From: Megaleporinus macrocephalus | Lineage: Eukaryota; Chordata; Actinopteri; Characiformes; Anostomidae | Direction of reading: 5' to 3' | Length of the DNA: 64,000 bases | NCBI GenBank assembly: GCA_021613375.1 | Contig: JAJQXZ010000044.1 | Span: forward strand, 1-64,000 | Shown: piece by piece, positions 56,559 through 64,000 of the stretch | Layout: each line of letters starts with the position of its first letter | Numbering within the stretch: position 1 is the first letter of the stretch | Notes under the pieces: generated by a model | Databases searched by the model: none | The model's input: only the letters and a program-made list of their open reading frames with translations | Told to the model about the DNA's origin: nothing | Made by a program: the position numbers and the translations under genes

Positions 56559-56565
56559 ACTGAGA

Positions 56566-57042
56566 TTGAGAGTTCATTGGAGATACTTAGATGACTCGAG
56601 ATTGCAGCCCATAACGCAATGGAATTTGCCGAACACTGCACAAAAGCAACATTTTAGACAATTATGTCGTTCCAGTTTTTGGGGAAGACCCTTATGTGTT
56701 CCAGCACCACTGTCTCTCTGTGCAGACGTGAGCTCCTTAAGACCCAAGTTTGGTATGGAGGACCTCCAGTTCACCTTTAGCGTGAATTGGAAGTTTGATT
56801 GCAAGTCAAGCCTTCTTGTGAAGTCAGCATCAGTGTCTGACTTCACACATTCTCTTTTGACTGAATGGGTACAAATTCCCACAGTCACACTCCAAAATCC
56901 TGTGAAAAGCCTTCCCAGAAGAGTGGAGGCTCTTATAGCCCTAAAGCAGGAGCAACTCTGTAGTAATGTCCATGGTTTTGGAACGGATTGTCCAGTAAGC
57001 TCATATATGTGTCTGCACACTGATGGCCATATAATATGGTAG
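56566..57042 (+). pseudogene. Tc1-like transposase C-terminal remnant
   Basis: The 158-codon open frame ends with text typical of Tc1-type transposase C-termini: LLTEWVQIPTVTLQNPVKSL then PRRVEALIALK. The earlier part (about 100 codons) lacks the catalytic motifs and is probably read out of frame. The same DNA is also open on the minus strand (56574-57020), but that strand shows no similarity. No terminal repeats found. Confidence 0.6.
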
Positions 57043-57687
57043 ATGGTTTTAAAAATTTAGGTTTTTAAACAAATCTGACCTGATGGAAAAGCCAAACAAT
57101 AATCAGTAGTGCTACGTTTAAAAAAAATGCATTGGTAAGGGTCCTAGTATTTAGATAGATAGTATAGATATCCGCCGTGTTGTTGTTGTAACATGCTGTG
57201 GCGTGATTTTTCACACTGATGATAAATATTGACGCAATGCTCAACCTTGACGATGAACAGATTCCATATACTGTGGACGTCTCTCTGTAGCTCTGAGGTT
57301 TTTGTAGGGTTGTATCGACTCAAATCAAACACTAATGTTTTGCTCTGAACAGTCATGGAATAGCGCCTACGTTAGCTGTTATTTCATGCTGGCAAACTAA
57401 AGCTGGCTATGATATGCCCACATACCTTTATGGCGTTTGGACATCCTTAGTTATGGTTTGTAATGGAAATAATGTTCACAGTTATACATTCTATCTTGGC
57501 TTTACTCCTTACGCTAAGTACAGTAGCCTGCCTCGCTACAGGCATGGGGAGAAAATCAATAAAACATATTATCAAGTTATTTTGCGTGACAGTATCGTAT
57601 AGATTTATGGTTGCCATGTACTGATATTTTATTATATGAATTTCAAATACGGGTTGAACTTTTGGTGCCGGAAGAAAAAATCCTGTT
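57043..57687. other. AT-rich intronic sequence, no gene seen
   Basis: Short frames at 57144-57356 and 57414-57602 are without domains. Confidence 0.35.
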
Positions 57688-57695
57688 GTTCTGAG

Positions 57696-58193
57696 TAGGG
57701 GTGGGTGATATGGCCCTACAATAATATCACAATATTTTATAGTATTTTTGTGATAACGATACTCTTGGCGATATGACAAAACATTGAATAAAAAAATATT
57801 TTAAGAATACACTACTACAACAAAATGAAAATTAAATTTTCTTATTGCATACGATATGATATGGCACACCCCGAACTGAGATATTAAACAATCACTGTAA
57901 CAGAAGTCAATGATCCAGAATGTCACGATACTAAATAATGCACTCCAAATATCTCCATATATCCAGGACTGAAGTAAAGTGAATGATAATGGACAGATAA
58001 ACTCTGTATCTAGTAGATATATAATGGGAAATGAGAAAAGTGTGAATGTTTCTTTTGTTAAAAACAGTAAAAGTAGTACCTGATATGATAATTAGTGGTG
58101 GGTGATATGGCACAACATTTCAGGGTATAATATCGTTCACCATATTCAAAACTGGCGATATTATTGTATAAGATACAATATGGCACACCCCTA
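57696..58193. mobile_element. 498-bp hAT-like MITE with perfect 8-bp target-site duplication
   Basis: Starts TAGGGGTGGGTGATATGG and ends ACAATATGGCACACCCCTA, flanked by gttctgag at 57688-57695 and 58194-58201. Internally it has extra terminal-like motifs (gatatggcacacccc near 57860 and gtggtgggtgatatggc near 58098), as if two shorter elements had joined. A truncated relative is at 60989-61398. Confidence 0.88.
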
Positions 58194-58201
58194 GTTCTGA
58201 G

Positions 58202-58716
58202 TAAAGCAGAAAGGATTGCATTGCAAAGGTTTTCTTTGGGAACATAATTTGTAGTTTAAAAAGGTAATAAATCACAATTCATCACAACATATGTCATCTC
58301 AATACTTTTGCAAAATCACAATGGTTTCATACTGTGACTGTATGGTGATAATGTCGTATTGTGGGACCTTCGGTGATTCCCACCCCTTCGCCTCGCTGGA
58401 GTGCAAACAGCGTGCAATGCTTCACACTTTCTTTCAGTGGGTTTGTTGCTTTATTAATAGATAACACAGACAGAGCTGCTATGGTCTTACAGTTTAGAAC
58501 ATGAGCAAAACTTAGTGGATGATAACGATATCAGTTTAAAGGGGCTGATAATACTGGCCTGCGTATGTAGGTGTAGTTTAAAACACTGCTTTACTGCTTT
58601 ACAGTTATCACATTTCTTGTTGTCCACCTTTCTTTAACCTAAATTGTTAATATAAATAACATAGTACTGGATTCTAAGTGGTTTTCTGCTGATGACTACT
58701 TTTCTTATTTTATATA
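58202..58716. other. Intronic sequence, no gene seen
   Basis: Nothing beyond short frames is recognised. Confidence 0.3.
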
Positions 58717-58717
58717 T

Positions 58718-58760
<43 letters not shown>
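58717..58760. repeat. (AT)n microsatellite
   Basis: About 40 bp of AT repeat. It produces Tyr-Ile frames on both strands, which are not genes. Confidence 0.95.
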
Positions 58761-58761
<1 letters not shown>

Positions 58762-58849
58762 TTCTATGCGTGTTGTTGGCCAAGCTAGAGGTTGGGTTCA
58801 TGGATGTTCTGCAGACTCCTGACGGTGTTATGTCAGGTAAGCCTGTATT

Positions 58850-59000
58850 GTCATGGGGCGTGTCTGAAACCCTATTTAGGGTGTCGGCCATTTTTAGTGT
58901 TGTCCGAATTCTCAGTGGACAGTTAGATTACCTATATAGTTTACTACATTCTTACCCACAATGCACTGTAAAACTAGTGGACAACCGATGTACACTACGT
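58850..59000. repeat. Possible MITE end (GTGTCTGAAACCC type)
   Basis: ggggcgtgtctgaaaccc, tatttagggtgtcggcc and cacaatgcactgtaaaac resemble a fish MITE distantly like the TGTGTCTCAAA family. No partner end was found. Confidence 0.35.
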
Positions 59001-59029
59001 ACTCCCTCACTGTTCCCCTATTGTCACTG

Positions 59030-59333
59030 CCTGTCCTCGTACGTCCTGTCAAGTCCGCGTGGTCTTTGTTTACATTTCTGTCACGTGTCTCCGCCCTTGC
59101 CTTGCCCGTCTCACCTGTTTTCTATCAGTGGTCCCTCCTGTTCCCAGCTGTTTCTCGTTATTTATTCCTCCCGGTTTCTCTTGTGTTTGTCGTTCGTTTT
59201 GTGATTATCCCTGTTGCTGTCTTTGCCGCTGCCCTGTCCGCTGGTTTCTCCGTGTCCGTTTGTTTTTTTGGTTTTTTGTTGTTTGTTAGTTTTTTCGTTA
59301 TGTCAAATAAAAGGACTTTGCGTTTGTATCTGC
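59030..59333 (+). mobile_element. Possible LTR-type retroelement 3' end
   Basis: Pyrimidine-rich text ending in a poly(A) signal and short tail, gtcaaataaaaggactttgc, is typical of teleost retroelement ends. It appears to continue after the inserted hAT-like element (gtatacgcctcccatgtctc at 59882). The 152-170 codon frames running through here (58692-59204, 58961-59419) are low-complexity and not genes. Confidence 0.4.
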
Positions 59334-59881
59334 TAGAGATCGACCGATATATCGGTCGGCCGATATATCAGACCGATATTTGCCATATTTTTATATATCG
59401 TTTCGCAGCGTCGATTTAAAGCCAGGCACGTCCGCCTGTGTTATTGGTCCGTTGGAACGCGCTGCTGCCGCATGTGAAGGACTCCAGGCCGAAACCTTTG
59501 GAACTGTTCAGCCAAACAAGTGAAAATTAATCATTTATAGTGAACAGTGAAGTTTTTAATGACGCGGTTACGTGTTTCTAGTTCTGCCATAGTCTGAACC
59601 AGAGCGGAGGCTTTACTGCTTAGCTCCGGGGCTAAAGCTAACTGCTCTAGTGTAATACACACATTAACACGTTACTGCTACACAGAGAGTCTCTCCGGAG
59701 CAGCCAGAGCTTCCCAGATATTACTCAGCTTCCAGCACTCGAGACTAACAGAACTAAAGAAAACAGAACAGAGCCGCTGTGTTAACAACCATTACAGCAT
59801 TACATCAGCATCTCTCTGTGTATCGGGTTGCATCTGTGCATCAGCATCGGCTATAGAAAAAGCCATATCAGTCGATCTCTA
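59334..59881. mobile_element. 548-bp hAT-like MITE (TAGAGATCGACCGATA ends)
   Basis: Starts TAGAGATCGACCGATATAT and ends ATATCAGTCGATCTCTA. Flanks gtatctgc (59326-59333) and gtatacgc (59882-59889) agree at 6 of 8 bases. The interior is GC-richer than its flanks. A common fish hAT family by its termini. Confidence 0.8.
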
Positions 59882-59889
59882 GTATACGC

Positions 59890-60537
59890 CTCCCATGTCT
59901 CGTTACCTTGCATTACACCGATATAGTGTTCTACATAGAGCAGTCTACGTAGTGACCAGGGAACGAGTTAACGAGTGGACCATTTCAGACGCAGCCCATG
60001 TACTCAAACAGGGGGACAGTGATGCTCAGCCCAGAAGTCCTGTAGTTACAAGCGTATTCAGTATTCGCCCACCGTTGTGGTACGATCCCACTGAAACAGC
60101 TCCAACAACTGCTGCCGAAGGATTTTGGCTGTAATTTACTGATCCGGACTGCGGGGTTGACTCTGGAGGCTACCTCAAAGGGTAGCTTAATCCGTCTTTA
60201 TCCTGAGTCAACATTATTGGCTGGTGGACACATTTACCTGGGATGTCAGTAGATTGCATTCAGGCCCCTGTGAGCTATTTGCGTTTGACCTTTCAGGCGC
60301 TGCAGCTCAATCAGTGCCATAGAAAAGAATTTACACAATAATTCTGTAATATTTTAGCTTGATGGACTTCAGGGCTGTGGCACACCATGAAAATATGCAT
60401 GCCTCTTGGTTGTCCTGTCCTCTTGCAAACAAGAGGGTTTGTGCTTTAGCTTGTGAAGCGTTACATACGATTTGCTATTCTTTTGTGTAGGAATGCAGCT
60501 TCTCCTGTTCACCCCATATAACGCCACCACACCTTCA
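59890..60537. other. Intronic sequence, no gene seen
   Basis: Short frames (59895-60134 +, 60369-60701 -) are without domains. Nothing else recognised. Confidence 0.3.
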
Positions 60538-60545
60538 GTCTCTAG

Positions 60546-60980
60546 TAGGGTGTGTTTAAAAAAATTGATTTTTCGATTCAAATCGATCTTCATTTGAATA
60601 ATCCAATATCGATTCTTATAAACCCGAGATCGGCCCCCCCCCAAACAACATGTACCAACATCTGGGTGGGGCCGCACATCAGTTAAGCATGGCTGGAGCA
60701 CAAGTGAAGGCGCCCCAGAACTTGAAAGCAGATATCTGGCTACATTTTGGATTCAGAAACCAGGACGATATATAAACATATAAACACTAATGTTTTTAGT
60801 AATGGTAGGTTGAGTGTTCCTTGTACATTTACCACATTAGTTCTCTGAAAATCTCTTTTCATATTCAAACAAAACATATTATTGTAACTGAAAGATCCCT
60901 AAATGAATCCATGTTGAATTGAATCAAATCGAATTGGATATCGAATTGAATTGGGAAATCAGTGGCGATACCCAGCCCTA
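60546..60980. mobile_element. 435-bp hAT-like element with perfect 8-bp target-site duplication (E1)
   Basis: Starts TAGGGTGTGTTTAAAAA and ends GGCGATACCCAGCCCTA, flanked by gtctctag at 60538-60545 and 60981-60988. Same family as 20488-20665: both have aattcaaatcgatcttca after the start and aaatcagtggcgataccc before the end. This copy has about 250 bp of extra interior, including a (C)9 run. Confidence 0.88.
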
Positions 60981-60988
60981 GTCTCTAG

Positions 60989-61398
60989 TAATATTTCAAG
61001 AATACACTACTGCAACAAAATGAAAATTAAATTTTATTGTTGTATACGATATGATATGGCACACCCCTAACTGAGATATTAAAAAATACAAGAATTTTTA
61101 TCAGATTGTAACAGAAGTCAATGATCCAGAATGTCAAGATACTAAATAATGCACTCCAATTATCTCCATATATCCAGAACTGAAGTAAAGTGAATGATAC
61201 TGGAGATAAATCTGTCTCTAGTAGATATAAGGAAATGAGAAAAGTGTGAATTTTCTTTTTCTAAAAACAGTAAAAGTAGTACCTGATGTGATAATTAGTG
61301 ATGGGTGATATAGAACGATATTTCAAGGTATAATATCGTTCACCATATTCAAAACTGTTGGCAATATATTGTGTACGATACGATATGGCACACCTCTA
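60989..61398. mobile_element. Left-truncated hAT-like element next to E1 (E2)
   Basis: Closely similar to 57696-58193 from its position about 57795 onward (aagaatacactactgcaac, aaaatgaaaattaaat, agaagtcaatgatccaga), ending GATATGGCACACCTCTA. It is followed by gtctctag at 61399-61406, the same 8 bases that flank E1. Its first about 100 bases are missing; only ta remains before the matching region. Confidence 0.8.
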
Positions 61399-61406
61399 GT
61401 CTCTAG

Positions 61407-62897
61407 ACGGCTACGTTTGACTGAGCGCTGCCCTCCTTGCCATTGCAGCTTTCACCAATTACATTTCAAAGTGGATGGACTGGGGCAAGTTTTAATTACT
61501 CGCGAGAACAAGGAAGGTTTCTCAATGGAAAGCACTGATTATTTCCACCAGTTTTTGAAGCTGTGTTGATAAGTCCGGCACTTCCTGTGGTGTAGGCCGA
61601 TTAAAGTGGGGGAGCTGATAAAAAAAAAAGAGAGAGAAATTAACCCTTGGGGCTCAATTAGCATTTTCCAGATTAGGATAATTTCTTCCACCGGGGTGTC
61701 TCTTGCCTCCTGTGCTCCTATCCTATGTTACATCAAAGCAGCATTCTGCCAGGAGACGTTCCCGGCTCTCGCCTTTAATTCGGCACCAGCAGTGGAGACC
61801 CAGTGGATCGCCATCGGCCGAGATAAGAGGGAATGCCAAACCAGGCATAGTGCCTCACACAGAAGCAGCGACAGGCATGACTTGGAAACTGTACAGTCAG
61901 TCATAATATAGCGGCGTTGACGTCGTAGCAGATTGCTGCTCCAGTCAGCTGTGGTATTTTTAGCGATGTCTTCTTTCGGAAAAGCTTTCTTTCGCAAGCC
62001 ATGTCGTTTCCTGCGACGCAGGTTCTGCAGCCATGTTCCTTTGAGATAGGCAAGGCATCAACAAATACTTTAAGAAAAGGCAGTTGAAAGCGCCTTATCT
62101 CCTGCGTGCATGTGAAAACAGTGTTGTGTCAAGCTATTCTTGAGCCTTGCAGCTGCCAGTGAAGCGCTGACACTCTTGTTCTCCGTCCTTGTTAAACTGG
62201 AAGTTAAAAAAAAAAAAGAGAAAAGAAACACATCAAAAATAATTTCTCTCTTGTCCAAGGCCAAAGTGAAGCAGGCTTATGAAAAAAAAAAACACATAAA
62301 AGCCAAAGAGAAGCCGTTCTGTACAGCGTTTATTTGGCCCGCCCTCTCAAAGAGGAATCTGAGCGTAGGTTCTTTCATATCAATGGATGTCAAACTTCAC
62401 AGATGACACTAGTGGCACCAAAGACGTGCGCGTGTCAAGAGTTGCTGGAAGGAGTTGGCAGGCGAAATGGCCTGTTTAGATTTACCTGTTGAAAGCAGCA
62501 CAGCTTTTAAAGAAATGCCTGTTTTTAAATGAAAGGTTTTACGTAGGACAGAATGAATGATAGTCCTGTCCGGATGGAAGTGGGACAGGAATGCAACCAG
62601 AGCATGCCTAGTGTTCTCAGAATGTTCACCGCTCTAGAGCAACCCTCCATTTCATTAAAGGTGACACGTTAAACTCCTTTTCCACGAGTTAACACACTTC
62701 CATTGGGGTCCTAATGAAATGTTTGTGACACTCTTTGGTTAAAATACTATAAAGATGAAGCGCTGCAGCTTCCCACCTTCCTCGCCCGGTCTTTGAGAGC
62801 CTGTTTCTTCAAATGATACCCTACTCTTCTGAGTGCTCCTCACTACTCTTACCATAAAGTTTGTCTTACACGCGTTCAACAGTGTCTACATTATTGT
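61407..62897. other. Intronic sequence, weak regulatory candidate at 61570-61720
   Basis: 61600-61720 has gagaaattaacccttggg, gctcaattagcattttcc and agattaggataatttc in a repeat-free stretch, which may be regulatory. Minus- and plus-strand frames at 61606-61997 are mutually overlapping and without domains. Confidence 0.3.
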
Positions 62898-63134
62898 GGA
62901 TGCTGCAGTGAGTAACACCAAGTGGTGGTTGTTCTGAGATCTGTTTGTAATGAGTCCCTCCATTTGTGCAACAAGGGGCCTAAATCTGAATGCCTTGTTG
63001 AATACCTCTGATTGGGATGTCCTACTTCACAGTTTGTGGATTGCTAAAGCACTACAGATACACAAATATATGATTTTTTTCCTTCTTTAATACTTGGTGG
63101 TGTTGAAATAACGTCCATTGATTCCTCAGCGTGG
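62898..63134. repeat. About 230-bp direct duplicate, left copy
   Basis: Matches 63746-63964 through gtccctccatttgtgcaac, aaggggcctaaatctgaatg, cctacttcacagtttgtgg and ttggtggtgttgaaataacg, with small indels. The copies lie about 845 bp apart in the same orientation. Confidence 0.8.
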
Positions 63135-63329
63135 ACTAATGTGATGCTATTCTATGCAACAGTAGCTTAACTTCCCAATGCTGCTAAATGCCCATGAAAC
63201 ACAAAACATAATTACTTTCTAATAACTTACTTACATTTCCCTTGTCTGCAGTTTTGCCCCGGACACTTAGTACTGACCCCTCTTTGTGCTCCACCAACCC
63301 AGGCTGGAAAAGCAGCAGTCCAGCCATGC
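63135..63329. other. Spacer between the left duplicate and the MITE
   Basis: No gene or repeat recognised. Confidence 0.3.
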
Positions 63330-63596
63330 AAAGCTAAAGTTAGCTTCCTCTTCACCAGCGTCTTGTTGGGGTTTTCTCGTTCCACCTTAAATGGTGCAGC
63401 AGTTATGGGTGTAATGTCTGCACCGTTTAATATGGAATAAGAAAATCAGAACAAGAGACTCTACAGGTAGCCTCAGGCGCCAGCCTAGCTGCCGGAAGCC
63501 ATGAGAAGCCAGAGAAGTAGAAGGAGGCACCAGTATAACTACTACACCGTTTTAGGTGGACCTGGAATATTCAGACAAGAAGCTGACTTCAGCTTT
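63330..63596. mobile_element. Fold-back MITE (TTCCACCTTAAA family), copy 4, expanded
   Basis: Outer arms aaagctaaagttagcttc (63330-63347) and gaagctgacttcagcttt (63579-63596) are inverted repeats with few mismatches. Inside are the core left end ttccaccttaaatggtgcag (63380), a decayed right end caccgtttaatatggaa (63437) and a second right-end-like actacaccgttttaggtgga near 63541. Same layered structure as 33730-33856, with about 140 bp more. Confidence 0.65.
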
Positions 63597-63745
63597 GTGG
63601 CACACGTTAAGTGGTTAGCTCACATTCACGTATAATTTATATACATTATCACTCAGCGGCTGCCGACAGCAGAGCAGTTCTTGAGCGTAGCAGCGAGAAG
63701 TGAATAATGGTGCTCTTTCGTGAAGGTTAGTTCTGAAGCCATAGG

Positions 63746-63964
63746 TGGAGATACTCAGATGCTGCTGGTGGTGTTGTTCTGAGGGATTTTTGGAATGGAG
63801 TCCCTCCATTTATGCAACAAGGGGTCTAAATCTGAATGACTTGTTGATTCCCTCTGATTGGGTTGTCCTACTTCACAGTTTGCGGATTGATAAAGCAGTT
63901 TTTTTCCACTTAAATACTTGGTGGTGTTGAAATAACGTCCATTGATCGCTCAGCGTGGACTAAA
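63746..63964. repeat. About 220-bp direct duplicate, right copy
   Basis: Second copy of 62898-63134; it lacks the tacagatacacaaatata segment present in the left copy. Together the pair brackets the fold-back MITE at 63330-63596. It could be a local duplication or paired ends of a larger unknown element. Confidence 0.8.
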
Positions 63965-64000
63965 GGCGTTTGTTAACTTGAATCCTATACGACTTCCCCC

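Noticed and set aside
56574..57020. 148-codon minus-strand frame
   Set aside because: The opposite strand carries the Tc1 transposase C-terminal similarity; this is its shadow.
58692..59419. 152-170 codon plus-strand frames
   Set aside because: They start in an (AT)n tract or in retroelement-like pyrimidine-rich DNA and run into a hAT-like insertion.

Overview
The window looks like nuclear DNA of a teleost fish, possibly an otophysan (characin or catfish lineage). It is mostly non-coding, AT-rich outside one CpG-rich stretch, and packed with short DNA transposons, LINE fragments, SINE sequence, minisatellites and (TA)n tracts. One repeat at about 48.65-48.93 kb resembles a Tc1-related repeat I know from catfish and characins. 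No RNA gene, CRISPR array or complete protein gene can be supported.

Only one piece of host coding sequence is convincing. It is a first exon at 11698-11794 (+) encoding an Arg-rich then Leu-rich signal peptide and ending at a GT splice donor in phase 1. It lies in a CpG-rich promoter region (about 11.34-12.45 kb) with two near-identical GC-box plus inverted-CCAAT modules 52 bp apart and no clear TATA box. The gene is a secreted or membrane protein that I cannot name. I found no second exon, so 11795-64000 is probably one large first intron. Several repeat-free stretches with homeodomain-type TAATTA sites (about 7.7, 28.2, 28.9, 34.5, 49.5, 54.7 and 55.4 kb) are candidate conserved regulatory elements.

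Layout. 1-4 kb holds two oppositely oriented arrays of a 20-bp unit derived from the tRNA-like head of a SINE. 5.0-6.9 kb is a 39/42-bp minisatellite that abuts a small transposon (MITE) and contains its terminal repeat. 8.2-10.5 kb has duplicated unclassified repeats. 11.2-12.2 kb is promoter, exon 1 and a MITE in the intron start. 16.7-17.1 kb is a 44-bp minisatellite inside a LINE tail. 18.6-23.5 kb is a cluster of hAT-like elements. 25.85-26.75 kb is a 185-bp satellite block. 33-34.2 kb is a 1.1-kb hAT-like element with a fold-back MITE inside. 36-37.4 kb and 42.6-43.1 kb hold Tc1 remnants. 50.6-52.2 kb is a LINE remnant interrupted by another element. 57.7-61.4 kb is another hAT-like cluster including a composite with repeated target sites.

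The main theme is that three minisatellites in 17 kb sit in or next to transposable-element sequence and use it as their unit. A second theme is the many 8-bp target-site duplications that fix hAT-like boundaries to the base. All family names come from recognition by eye; no search was run.
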